From positions 1 to 64,000 of the forward strand of contig JAFTFG010000003.1 of assembly GCA_017449675.1 (NCBI GenBank): a stretch of DNA of 64,000 bases, given 5' to 3'. The stretch comes from Prevotella sp. (GTDB lineage Bacteria; Bacteroidota; Bacteroidia; Bacteroidales; Bacteroidaceae). Shown one piece after another: positions 34,901-45,200 of this stretch (position 1 is the stretch's first letter; each line of letters starts with the position of its first letter). The notes under the pieces were generated by a model. The model saw only the letters and a list, made by a program, of their open reading frames with translations, searched no databases and was not told where the DNA came from. The position numbers were made by a program, and so were the translations under genes.

Positions 34901-36076
34901 CCACCATGTACAAAGTCGGCGGTTGCTATTTAGGATACTACGATAATACTCAAAACGCGTCAGGTTTCTCTCCTCTGCTGGCCATGAGCGATTGTAATGA
35001 GCAATTGCACTATAATTATCATCAAAGGTGGCATCTCCACGATAGTAATTATAGTTGTTGATGGCATTGTCGCCTTCATTGTTAATGACGTTACCTCCAT
35101 AAACGGGATAAGCACTTCCTGGACCGCCGCCACTAATTTCACCATAGAACATACAGTTCACCACAATGGTCTTTATGCTACTCATCGTTGAGGCCTGGTT
35201 ATTGCGGCCCACTATACCACCCATCATAGAACCTCCGCTAACAGTGGCATAACTATAACAATTAATAACTCGCGCTGTGCCATTCAATAGCCCTACAAGA
35301 CCACCGACATTGCCAGTACCACTAACAGTACTACCACTAAAGCCAGTGATATTTCCGTCATCGTCACGCTCAACGGTGGTTGGCAAAATACCGCAGTTAT
35401 AGATACGGGTATTACCTCCTGCATTAGCGGTAATAGCACCAGCATCTCCACTTACACCGATGTTGACATCCTCAAAGGTAATATTCCGAATGACAGCATT
35501 TCCACTGGTAGAAGAGAACAACGGTTTCGAAAGACCATATATCTTATGAAAGCCACCATCAAGTGTACCTTTGAAATCACCCAAACTGGCAGATAGGGAT
35601 GAGGCCTCAATATCCGATGCCAACTCGTAAAAAGCCGTCTCTGTCAAATCCGTAATCTCTGAAAGGCTTGTAATCACATTTGCTGTACTGGGAGCAAACG
35701 TTGCGGTCACAAAAGCACCATCATATTCTTCTGGAATATCAAACGTATAAGTCACCTCTCCTGTTTGCCATCCGTCAGGACCATTAAGAGTAAACTGCCC
35801 TATCCCCGGAGCACGACGTGAAGAGGAAGGATCAATCATTTTCTCAACTACTATAAGAGATTTCTTGATTTTGTAACCAGAGGCTGGGGTAACTACAATG
35901 GTTACGGTTCGCCCTGAGAGCCAACCATCTCCATCTGGCAGTCTGACAGTACCTGCTTCAGCATTAGGCTTTACAGTATTAATGATAATGTTACCACGTT
36001 CAATAGCCCACATTTCACCTGCCCCCATCAACATGAGTGCCACTAACAAAATGATGTATCTTATAGTATGTTTCAT
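28901..36076 (-). CDS. Giant [FY]GGG-repeat surface protein, 2,391 residues
   Basis: A secreted protein (signal peptide MKHTIRYIILLVALMLMGAGEMWA). Residues about 25-110 resemble a divergent InlB-B-type repeat, about 145-320 contain GLUG-like strands (RNITFEDVNIGVSGDAGAI, GGLVGLLNG), and about 350-900 are of unknown fold. From about residue 930 to the end runs a repeat array. I count 22 [YFW]GGG or very similar turns (SVYGGGEES, NVFGGGNLG and so on), each followed by a strand pattern like G-x-V-x-G-N-T-x-V-x-I-x-G-G. This suggests a long right-handed beta-helix or solenoid. Related to the 3,898-residue protein in the same operon. Unlike its neighbours it ends inside the array (THVQIGKKNE) with no C-terminal sorting domain. 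Function unknown; adhesin or shaft protein is my guess. Confidence 0.8.
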   Translation of the reverse strand: MKHTIRYIILLVALMLMGAGEMWAIERGNIIINTVKPNAEAGTVRLPDGDGWLSGRTVTIVVTPASGYKIKKSLIVVEKMIDPSSSRRAPGIGQFTLNGPDGWQTGEVTYTFDIPEEYDGAFVTATFAPSTANVITSLSEITDLTETAFYELASDIEASSLSASLGDFKGTLDGGFHKIYGLSKPLFSSTSGNAVIRNITFEDVNIGVSGDAGAITANAGGNTRIYNCGILPTTVERDDDGNITGFSGSTVSGTGNVGGLVGLLNGTARVINCYSYATVSGGSMMGGIVGRNNQASTMSSIKTIVVNCMFYGEISGGGPGSAYPVYGGNVINNEGDNAINNYNYYRGDATFDDNYSAIAHYNRSWPAEERNLTRFEYYRSILNSNRRLCTWWVNGTNGTTPTDDDVKSTGIAKWVLDPSIAPYPILKEWGKYPSIINPDPDRTWRPKATDADGIVEDARWVNRSNAKDYEGKKLGTIKITVKTGSYPGTLTGLTEKSRDLNQVVVTDMDTLNCDFGYAKVQLPYYNEVFGDPSSNNHLTRYYGNYTNKVVTAWKITSVTTDGTVTDYHSFVANWESGYNYADRHSTAKDIYDSNGNRAFAQGGYYYVPEGVTAIEIEAYWGTAFYLHGKGHALDRVDVTKSKNYGRAFTPAGTLSTTMPYNSISIYDDFNTMMTAVKTNKTCNVYDQAVVLVGNYPMNAQNDIDLGNSGKGGFTIMSADFDMDNEPDFCFPLQWRSNYDRRPIMPVRFDFLPIPELGLTMRHNTYAYAIGIMVPQGHFEITETSFMHTTQFEYMSVSVNINHQQPLIFNGGEFEQIVAHGNTNKPEIAFTRNIIMGGHVWMKRFTPGSHAGNNNVRARHCAVSVMGGEFPEFYLSGLYRTDVTTNNAYNDNPHCYTNGGRFGIMAGAGMEAVRNSVYFEIDHSVIDEFYGGGINANNPVAGSINVTINNSLILEKYCGGPKVGTSQTVTTNAKGTVFNQYYGGGNGGTNLYREQIKDETPDDMPSESTWSGNTYGWSSFTPISGQNATATYDASKGYHAEFEFEVFNQSNGIDKSAVARSYRHWAQFGVTSTGNVTNTLSDCTFKHNFYGGGNLANVSGDVTSTLTDCTVMGSVFGAGFSASIPSFPVHDKTKVSFPYRDASGVCHNGSVGYLKDGNDIRQYTWCYKNPTTNVVSPAGVVIPDGVDTSKPAFQYDGKWYCYTTVSLEDLGTVTGNATLNIEGSTEVGGSVYGGGEESAVNGNTTVSIAGGMIGEEGQGRASNGSVFGGGNLGVVEHDTNVSISGGSVHYSVYGGGCEADVLGNTNVTMTGGYVFNGIFGGGLSGSVGTFTRSTAEADVTVFGSHPAHDGCIGMPMSCEGGTGKCTVSVTGGQIGPIEVATQGMTRPASEGGPVPEGWVWGGGCGLIEDPATHPDTHFKTYVGSTDVTIGGTAFILESIIGGGEFGRVLDNTHVTIEGNCQIGVGAGQTEGGKPKPYTNEQFVDPSETAVTTSLAPCSTFPYGKVVDGKTVYDTYDPYYDKYYGTATDIPDEFAHGSTANASDGKTWIGCVFGGGSGYYPYEKEDGTGYGWVRSAGWVGGNTLVEIKGGHILSNVYGANEYTDVKGKSTVKMSGGTIGVPRTKEQIEANPMIGHLFGGGKGDPRTYFNTSTNVGNVEVEVTGGIIYGSVYGGGEDGHVTDNVKMTIGKETTVDEKTTKSGPVIGCINTSGDNGNVFGGGQGASTALTAGVVGGNVTLDILGGSILGSVYGGGQIASVGTYFANAGDSNYGKMQDGNDHGCITVNLTGGTIEQNVYGGCMGTNADADAGVTEEFAAKLGLSKNVTVNLNGTAVDNVVANDKKGCAVVGSIFGCNNVNSSPEGTVKVNIYGTQHKGKSQIANTAATGTEGQDGYKAAVEDAKTKGEYDVKAVYGGGNMAAYSPKNLDTGTTEVVINGCERTSIQQVYGGGNAASTPATSLTINGTFEIEEVFGGGNGKDDVVKDGVTKPNPGANVGFYDYSTVESTYDTKAKRQQTVFTDSYVYGTGKASVNIYGGTIHRVFGGSNTKGNVRQTAVTMLEDAESCAFCVDEAYGGGKSAPMDAEAKLLMSCIPGLNAAYGGAEAADIQGDVTLNITNGTFDRVFGGNNKSGTINGSITVNISEIGCKPIIIGELYGGGNQAPYSVFGYKNMGTIEEPDYTIRTSLSDGSAVSTPETPYSSSQLFADPLVNVKSFTSIGTIYGGGYGETAVMVGSPVVNINEVVGTPNTYPTTGDFNTTGFKGKTKTIDGHEVVIPAHTKNKIGAINNVFGGGNAAPVKGDTYVNIGTEEEVYEVAVPAPTSENFAEGTYFVLDGEGTIDKPYEYIPAGTTFDEDITYYEKKTVVGVDIRGNVYGGGNNAEVTGNTHVQIGKKNE

Positions 36077-36089
36077 TTCTATATTCCTT

Positions 36090-39000
36090 TTATCTCACCA
36101 ATACTTTCTGATTGTTTCTAATATATAGTCCCTTTTTGGTAGGCTTACCGCTGAAACGAAGACCATCGATGGTATACCACTCGTCGCTTTCATGCACAGA
36201 GGGCTGATCCTTTATCAGTTTCACCATGTCAGTAGCAGTCTCCTTAATAAGTCTCAGACTACGTGATGAAGCAGGATTGCCTGGATCTTCCTGAGAATCG
36301 GAACCTACATAGTTAGGATTATATATATAGAAATGATGAGGAGTTATTGTACCCTTTAAGGTAAGTACAAATTCACCCCGATAATAAACATAAGTCTCTG
36401 TTGCTTCTACTTCGACACCAGCCTCACCATCTGGAACATACATCAATTTATTGTTTTCCAACACATTCCCCGAAATGTTTTTAATATCTTCCGTCTTGGG
36501 ATAAACTGTTAAGCCGGTAGCATCATGCTCTGCCAACAGCAATACAGGAGTATCTTTAGGTATATAACTGAGTGGATACAAAGATACTGTGCCCACAGAT
36601 GGGTTGACCCTGCTGATGATATAGGGGCGGACACCAACAGCCGCTGTCACCTGATCCTGCTCAGTAGAGATATAGGCGGCCACTTTCTCGCTCGTTGCAG
36701 TATCATCAAGGGGATAGAAAGAAATGTTAGAAGAATAGGATGCCTTTGCAGAGCCTGTACAGTTATCACCCCGAGCCGTGACCGTTACAATGTTTTCCCC
36801 ATCGCCCGCTTCACTCACCACATAGGTATAATCACTTTCCGCAAAGGCTCTTTCACCATTATATAATGATACGATCCAAGATTCTCCATCTTTCCTGGCA
36901 TTGATGGTGATTCCTGCTGCCGTTGTTTCGCCATTCCCTAGATTCTTCTTGTTAATTGTCAACGTACCTGCCACAAATGATCCTAATACATAATTAGAAC
37001 TCTTTACCTGATGGCTTATCTTCGTAATACTATAGGTACCGGCATTCTCTCCTTCTTCTCGCTGAAGTTCACATGTCACTACATTATCCTTTGCATCTGA
37101 GTTTTTAAGACCCTCAACATCGAAAGTCAGTTCAGGATCCACATCAAGATAGTCTTTTTCCTTTGCAACAGCCTTAATAATAATCGAAGCCTTAGTGATG
37201 GAGAAATTCGTGGTTGCCACACCTGCCTCATAAGCACCTATTGCGGCAATCTCCGCTTTCACGGTATAAGTTCCCACATTCGTCGGTTTGGTGCTGGTAT
37301 ATTTATCATCCCCTTCACTCTGTTTCTTGTATGTATAAGTCACTTTTCCTTTGCCTGTATTTCCTGAGACTGACGGGTTCTTGGGACTTCCATAGGTCCA
37401 ATCAGCCAAAGTGACGGTTGGGGTGATTGCTGTACCATGTATGGTAAATGTTGCTCCTGCAAAAGAAGCGATACTATAATTTGCAGTGGCCGCAAGATCG
37501 CCCTGAGAAATCACATATGCTTTAGAATCCTCACCATTCTCACGAGACAAAGCACCAGTCAAAGCATCGCCTATCGTATCTTCATACTTCAGTTCACCAT
37601 CACCTACATGATAGGTCAACTCTGGGTCGTCTTCGCCATAGTTTTTCTCAACATCATTAGCAGTTACCGTCAATGGCGCAGGAGTAATCGTCAACTTGGC
37701 ATCATTCAGTGTTATCACGTAGTTCGATCCCGCCGTTAAGGTACCCTCGGTAATAGCATACTCGCCAACGTTCTGATTATCCACATCAGCACGAGACAGG
37801 GCACCTGACACTTCATCGCCTTCCAGAAGACCAGACACCTCCGAATATGTAAACACCGGATCATCATCACCATAGACCTTTGTCTTCGTTTCTGCCGTAA
37901 TGCTCAATGGAATCTTGGTAATACTAAAAATTGTAGTTGTTTCAGTTGGCAACTGATAATTCGTATTCGACAAGGCTGTTGCTGTAGCCGTATATTGCCC
38001 GCAATTTATTCCATCACCTTCCGCAACACTCACCGTTACTTCACACTCGTCGCCCGTAATGAGATTGGCAACCGTTGCAGTAGGTTTCTGAACTGTTTTA
38101 TTGTACGGAATTTCTGTCTCCCAAGCCAAAGTCGCTGTAAGTGGGGCTATCGTGAATGTCTTAGAGCCACTGACGATATAGACACTGCTCTCATTACTGG
38201 TAATGGTGACCGTCGCATTTCCTGCATTGATATTATTTTCATAACTGACAACATAGTCGGGAATATTTGTCTCACCTACTTTTACACTGACTACAGACGG
38301 TGTCTGTTCCTCGCCATCATAAGTACATGGCACACCTTCCAATGTAATTTCGGGCATGTAAGCAATCTTCTTCGTTATAAGATTAGAATTCACACAACCA
38401 TCCTTAACAGCAACAGCCTTTATCGTTGTAATAGTCGCAACTGGCGGCAATTGAAAAGGACTACTGTATCTTTGGGCATCATCAGAAGGGTCTGGATCAC
38501 TTCCATCTGTCGTAAAGTATATGACACTACCAGTGGAAACACCGCCAATACTCACTGTTCCTTCGTCACAGGAGATAACTGGAGGGACACATTTGTTAAA
38601 AGGAATAAGATCCCATTTTGATCCTGCGTTATTTGATTCATTCCATAATCCTATCATACCAGCATGACTATTCGCATCTTCTGGTCCATAGTTATTTGCA
38701 TTACCTCCACTGGGATTCAGATATTTATAAATTCCTTGTACTAATGTCTTATGGTATATGTTATATGGTCCCGTTTCAGCAGTGGCATCATATTCACGGG
38801 CAAAAACAAATTCATTTTCATCACCAAGTCTCTCAACAGACTGAAGATGAACCCTCCGGCGATGGGCTTGCGTAGAGACGGGTGCAGCATTGGTGGTAAG
38901 ATATTTTTCCGCACCATTATTATCCTCATGTATGATATAGTAGTAATCACCTACCTTTCGTACTAACCATAGGAATTTTGACATATTCTCCTCTGCCTTA

Positions 39001-39236
39001 TGCGTTGTCAAGTAAGGTTGCCCCTCTGCCCAGACTTGCGTAGGGGTCTCAGCAGGACAAAGGTAATAAGTTTTGTCTGCCTGATTAACAAAATAGTAAT
39101 ATCCTGTCAAGTCTGTCTGTGCCTCAACAGTCCCTGCTACTACCATCAGGCACAAAAGGCTGAGGGTTCGCAGGAGTCCCCATGCTGGGAACTGCCTGGA
39201 AACAAACATCTTTTGTATCGTTATCTTACTATTCAT
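36090..39236 (-). CDS. Secreted MBG-domain repeat protein with C-terminal sorting-like domain
   Basis: A 1,048-residue protein; the signal peptide fits best if started at Met10 (39209: MFVSRQFPAWGLLRTLSLLC). After a lectin-like N-terminal domain (GYYYFVNQADKTYYL, about residues 45-200) comes a chitobiase-type Fn3 domain (VIYFTTDGSDPDPSDDAQRY). Then four to five MBG-type beta-sandwich repeats follow (about 300-800) with the marker phrases KTKVYGDDDPVFTY, VEKNYGEDDPELTY and KEKDYLDVDPELTF. The tail DEWYTIDGLRFSGKPTKKGL...VLVR is like type IX sorting domains. MBG domains occur in large bacterial adhesins. The gene sits between the two giant repeat proteins with 17-bp and 13-bp gaps and should be made together with them. 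Confidence 0.8.
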   Translation of the reverse strand: MNSKITIQKMFVSRQFPAWGLLRTLSLLCLMVVAGTVEAQTDLTGYYYFVNQADKTYYLCPAETPTQVWAEGQPYLTTHKAEENMSKFLWLVRKVGDYYYIIHEDNNGAEKYLTTNAAPVSTQAHRRRVHLQSVERLGDENEFVFAREYDATAETGPYNIYHKTLVQGIYKYLNPSGGNANNYGPEDANSHAGMIGLWNESNNAGSKWDLIPFNKCVPPVISCDEGTVSIGGVSTGSVIYFTTDGSDPDPSDDAQRYSSPFQLPPVATITTIKAVAVKDGCVNSNLITKKIAYMPEITLEGVPCTYDGEEQTPSVVSVKVGETNIPDYVVSYENNINAGNATVTITSNESSVYIVSGSKTFTIAPLTATLAWETEIPYNKTVQKPTATVANLITGDECEVTVSVAEGDGINCGQYTATATALSNTNYQLPTETTTIFSITKIPLSITAETKTKVYGDDDPVFTYSEVSGLLEGDEVSGALSRADVDNQNVGEYAITEGTLTAGSNYVITLNDAKLTITPAPLTVTANDVEKNYGEDDPELTYHVGDGELKYEDTIGDALTGALSRENGEDSKAYVISQGDLAATANYSIASFAGATFTIHGTAITPTVTLADWTYGSPKNPSVSGNTGKGKVTYTYKKQSEGDDKYTSTKPTNVGTYTVKAEIAAIGAYEAGVATTNFSITKASIIIKAVAKEKDYLDVDPELTFDVEGLKNSDAKDNVVTCELQREEGENAGTYSITKISHQVKSSNYVLGSFVAGTLTINKKNLGNGETTAAGITINARKDGESWIVSLYNGERAFAESDYTYVVSEAGDGENIVTVTARGDNCTGSAKASYSSNISFYPLDDTATSEKVAAYISTEQDQVTAAVGVRPYIISRVNPSVGTVSLYPLSYIPKDTPVLLLAEHDATGLTVYPKTEDIKNISGNVLENNKLMYVPDGEAGVEVEATETYVYYRGEFVLTLKGTITPHHFYIYNPNYVGSDSQEDPGNPASSRSLRLIKETATDMVKLIKDQPSVHESDEWYTIDGLRFSGKPTKKGLYIRNNQKVLVR

Positions 39237-39253
39237 AACTCGACTTCTTAGGA

Positions 39254-42200
39254 TTACTTTAATGCCAGTTTCTTTTGATACCTGCCACCAGCGGCACGGA
39301 CGATATAGACACCGCTGACAGGTATGTATGTCTCAACGGTCTCACCCGGCTGGATGGTGAAGTTAGCGACAGTGATACCAGCGATGCTGACAATGCGTAC
39401 ATCTGCCGACTCACGAAGTGAGGAGGTGACAGCAATCGCATGACGACGGACTGAGAATATCAGACCACCCTCGCCGATCTCCTCCTTCGACGGGTCTTCA
39501 TCACCGATAGCGAAAGATGTGCCGTCACTATCGAAGGTGATATATTGGACTGCCCTGCGAGAAGGAGCCGGAGTTGAACCGTTGCCTGCCACGAAGTACG
39601 GACGGAACGGTACAAGAGCAGTCGGCTCATCCACTCGTTCGAAGAGACTGCCATTGGTATTCAACTGATAGCCCGTTACCGCCTTGCTGCTATAGTTAGG
39701 TTTGAAGATATAGCCGTCCAGAGCGGCTCCCTCCTGCTCATCATCACTGACACCGACAGTGATACCAGGATCAGACACGAAGGAGATCACCTGCTTGTCA
39801 AGTTTCGCAGGTGCGGCCTCTGCTGTATTCTTGGCCGTCCACTCACCGCTTAGGTCAAACTCATAATAAGTCTTGCCCGGGAAGCCGACAATATATGGTT
39901 TGGCGGCAGTCAACAGCGGGTAGGCTGTCAGGTTACGGGATGACTCATAATACCGTTGATAGGTATCTTGGTTGGCATCCTTACGCGCGTTCTTATTATA
40001 ATAATAGTCCCAGAGGAAGGTATTATCCACCGTCTTGGCAGAACCACCTGCTGTCGGATAATTGAAGGTCGCAGTGAAAGTACTCTCTGATTCCGTCTTC
40101 TTACCCAGATACTCACGCAGCCAATACTCATGACCTATCTTCGTACCATTCTCATCAATTGAACGGCTACCACTGTAGAAGTGGGTTATCTCACCCTTCT
40201 GCTGGGTAGTAATGAGTTCGGCCGTGAACGGCAGACTAACGGTCTCCCAACCTTCCGTCAGATTGACATAACGGTCAGGTGTACGCTGATACCACATACG
40301 TTTTCCATCAGCAAAGGTGTAACTGATAGGACAGTTGAAGTCTTGTTTGTCTACCAACAGATGATCGCTGGTTGCCTTGAGGCTGCTCTGTACCAGATGC
40401 CCATGAACAGACAGTGTCGGTGCGGTATTGACACGGCGATAGGTATCATCCATATAATAAGAGGTGTAATCGGGATCCACGAAATAGTCATTCAGTACAT
40501 CATGGGTCTTTTCATCAACCTCTGCCGATGGTGCGTAAACCAACAGGTTGGATGTCTCACCATTATTCACAATGCTGAGCAATCCGTCCTCACAGTCGAG
40601 AACAGGCTGATAGAACAGGTTGTCATGAAGTCCTAACGTATAAGTGTTGTCATTATGTCCTGCAAAGTCAATCGCTGTCATATTAGGATATGCCGCCTTC
40701 ATTGTTTCGTCTGTCAGTGACTCCGGCTTAGAATATGCCGCCAAGTTTGCCCATAGATTAAAGTGGGCCATACCCATTTTCTCACTCTGATAATAGGCAG
40801 GAGCACGATAAACACGGTTGTTCAGATTGTCGCTCTGCAGTCGTCCGCTACTCTTGGCTATATGCGTTGGAGTATCATTATGAGGACGTGATGAGTCATA
40901 GTCATAGGTCAATGTCTGTCCAAAGAACATATAGTCATCAGGCCAGATAGGTACATAGTACGTCGTAATCGTCTCACCTTCTGTCTTGGTCCTCTGCCGT
41001 TCATCGGGTGATTCCGGTATCGAACCACCGGCATAGATGAAGTCGATGTTATCGTAGCGACGCTCCACGTATCCCAAGTCACCATATTTGGCTGAGGCAG
41101 CAGCGGGATAATAGGATGAACTTTCTGTCAAAGTGCCATCCGCAGATACGTTGAGATAGTTATACTTCTGGTCTGCCGCAGCGGGAGAGTCACTGGCCAT
41201 ATGGTCGTAGTAACGCTTGTTCAGGTAGAAGCCATTCAGATTATAAGCCACCTCACCATTGTAGAAGGCTGTAGAGTTCTTACGTATCGTGGTACCATAA
41301 CTACTATTCTCTGCATGGTTGATATACTTATTGGCAGCGTTATCCTCTTCAAGATAGTAACTATTGACAATCTGAACAGGTTTCTCTGCATCATTCCTTG
41401 TCGGATAGCCAAACACCGGCTTCGTCGTCTTAACGCCCGTATTAGAGGTGCTTATCCAACAATTCTCCACATAGCCATCACCTTTTTCTACAACACCCGC
41501 TCCAGTGAACGATCCCGTAACACCCAGATTATACACCTCGCCACAGAGTTTATAGAAGAGAGAATTGTCAAGACCACTGATGGTATAGCCGTCACCATGT
41601 AACGTACCTTCAAAGCAATGGGTATCACTACCGATAGACGACCAGGCGGAGCCCTCATGACTGAGATTGCTCTTCAATATAAAGTCCAGATTCTTGCTAT
41701 TGCCCACCTGATCAGTATTCAGTGCAGCATGACCAGCAACCGTTTCTCCTGTGCTCAGGTCGAAGAAACTCTTCAGCAGGTCAAGTTGATTCTCACCCTC
41801 ATGCCTAACCTGATCCAGATAGATCTTCGGGTTACGTACTCCTGGCAGTGCTAAGTCCTCGTGATCCACATACATATGGTGCTCCGTGTCTGCCATCACG
41901 TCGCTAAGGTCATGGTAGTTGGCCACAGTAACGAGTACCGGCTCGGAATAAGACTTGCCGAGATAAGTCTTCGAATAGAAGGCTACCCATCGTTTCTCAT
42001 TCTGATACCAATATACGGGAGTAGCATTATTGGTGAAGGGCACGCCGTTACGATGCATATAGGCATCGGTCTCATTTTCGAACATCTCCCATCCATTGGA
42101 GATCACCTCATAGAGTCCGGGGTTCACCGTTGGAGCCTTCAGACGCAGTTTGTCACCCGGCAGTACCGTAGGAGGTGCGCTCAATGGTCCTATCTCCGGT

Positions 42201-45200
42201 GCACCACTCTCTAACTGCAAGTGGATGTTCACCACGTGCAACTCATTCACCTGACTAATACCTTCACCATCATCATCTGCCTCATAGTAGGTATATTGAT
42301 ACACCACACTGATGACCTTTTCAGAAGTGACATCCCGGGCATTCGACTCACGTGAGACATACAGTGTGGTGGTCTCCGTAGGTTCTGAACCTTGAATGGT
42401 AAAGCCCTCCTGATAGTTCTTCAGCGCAGTATAAGCAGCATAGTCGATCACCGTTCCTTCGGTTACATCATCATAAGGCTTATAACAGTAGTACTTGACT
42501 TCATCAGTAGTACCTCTGTTGAGAACCACTGATGTCGTCTTAGCCTTATTCTCGTCTGTCAGATTATTATAGTCCTTCTGACTGATATCCTGTCCTTCTC
42601 CATAAGGTGTTCCATGATCGGTGAAGTTCTCCTTGGCAATATAAACCGTCAGCGTCTCGGAATCAACAGTCTTGGCTTTCACATCTATTCGTGTATAGTG
42701 CTTCTTCTCATTCTTGATTTTCTCAAACTCGTCTCTTGAGATAGACGCACCAACAGCCACCGTTTTCGGGGTACCGGTAGCCTCGCTCTCATTCTCATAA
42801 TAATAGGTCAATGCCGTTGTCTCCGTATTGACGGCTGTGTACTCTACCGGCTTTACCGCACTATAGAGCGGACTGTTATTTCCGTCATAGACAGCGGTAT
42901 GTCCCTCACCTGGATAAGTAGGAGCCGTCAACACATCGAAAGCATCATAGTTGAATGCGAACTTATCACGGTCTTCTGTCAGTGAGCACCAAGCCTTGAT
43001 GGCACTATAGTTGGTGTTTGCCTCAAAGTATTGGCCACCATACTTACCTGCCTTCTTACAGTAATAAGCCTCTGACAGATGTTCCTTCACATAGGCGAGT
43101 GCCTCATCAGCGTCTTCAATGATATCAGCATTTGCTTGTGAGTTGTTGTAAGCCATATACTTCGCAGCGATAGCACTCAGACTGGTTGCCGAGACCAAAT
43201 CACCCAGAAGCAGATACTCTTCCTCACCCAGTCTGATCGTACTGGTGCACACCATTGCCAGTGCGTAGTTCGACTTGTCGGCCAGCGCATTATATGCCGA
43301 TTGGGAAATGCTACTACCCTTCTGAGTCGCACCCACATCAGCCAACGCCACATAAGCCGGTTCCACCTCGGCCTGAGTTGCCTGCCAAGCAGTCCTCTCT
43401 GCCTCGGTCATCGTTGCAAGCATTCCACTGATAGTGGTCGTATAATCAGTATACACCTCCTTGGTGATGATCTCGGACTCTTCATAACTACGCTGGCCAT
43501 AGAGACCATTGTCACCGATGAGTGTAAACGTCGGACCTTCCCTATATTTGTCCTTTTCAGCAGATGTTGGTAATGCTTTATAGTCTTCCTTCCTTATTCT
43601 CGTATTTGTTTCATCATCACCGGTATAGATACTGCTACCCGTGAGAGGACTATACCAGTCATCCCAATCTTTGGGACTATCCATATCGAAGGTAAGCACA
43701 TAACCTGTATTATGGCTGATATTGTTAGACGGATGGAATGCGTCATCGACACTCATGGCAGAGCCCCTCAGGTTGGCAATGGTATGACTACCGGTCTTGA
43801 ATACCGCATAGGCTGTCGCATTCGTATTTCCACTATGTATAGATGCGTCATTCTCCAACACATAAGTACCGGCAGGATAGAGTGTGCCATCCACGTAGCA
43901 TGTATCCACATTGACATAGGTCTCCTTCACGAAATAGCCTTGCTCGTTGGCCGACAACTGGTGCCAGTCCCACCAAGTAATAACATCGTTAAGTTGGTAA
44001 ACCTCACTCTCGTTGTTCACCTTCACACCCTCCTGTCCTATCTTATGTTCTTCTGTCTTATCAGTAGAAGAGGTATAATAGGCATAGAGGTTAGGCTGCA
44101 CATTCAGCAACTTCAACTTACCACTAGAGCCGGCGGTAATGGTCAACGGTATCTTCACCTCCTTAGAATAGGCAGAGGCAGAACCTGCGTATGCCGACAC
44201 CACCTGATCATAGATATACACCTCACCCTTAATATACCAGTAATGGGCCGGTGATGCCTTATACTCATCACGGTACACACCATTATTCGGGAAACAGTCG
44301 TCTACAATACGTTTTGTCTTATGAATGAAGTTACCGGAGGTCTCATGGTCTAGAATCTTCGTGGGATCATCTTTACCATCATCATAAGTATATCGTTTGT
44401 AGGTTCGGGCCTCCTGGTCACGTCCGACAGCAGTGTTCTGCATATTGTAGGGCGAGAGTATCACATTCTCATAGTCACTATGATAAGATCCCTGACCATG
44501 TTGGTTCTTGGCATAGACATAGCCACCGCCTTCGATATCCTTCTTCACATTGATCAGGTCAAGTTCGATGATACCTGTGATATATCCATAGTCCTTCTTG
44601 GTCTTGGTACTGTTCTCAGTGGTCAGTTCGAGGAACACGCCCGATGCCAAAGCCACCTGATTGTGACAGGTACCGTTATTACGGTCACGTTTCGTCAGTC
44701 GGTCTGTCTTCCATGTATAATAGGTATATAATTCCGATTCACTCCGAGACACCGTTTCTTCTTTCTTGTCGGTATTATCCCATCTCAGGTAGGTATCAGT
44801 AAACTTCACATCACTGGTAAGGTTACCTAGATAGTTCACCACGCTATAGATGCCGAAGTAATTACCATGCTGTTTCTTGCTTGCTTCCGTATCACCTGCT
44901 ATAGACTTTTGCAGGTTAAGCGACAACTCACCCACTCGGTTGATTGTGTACTCCGTCTTGTCACCGATATCCGCCACACGGTCATTGGCACCTTGCAGTA
45001 CCATTCGTGAGCCGAACACGCCACAGAGGTCAGCACGCTGGATGGTATTCAGCAGTCGTCCGGCATAGATGGAACAGAAGCCGTACTGCTCCCATTTATC
45101 CTTTTCACTTGAGGGTAAGTCATCGTATTCATCCTCTGAGATACGACTGACACCGCCCGTATAGGTCTTGCCATTGGAGGTATAAGTCACTTTGCACAGG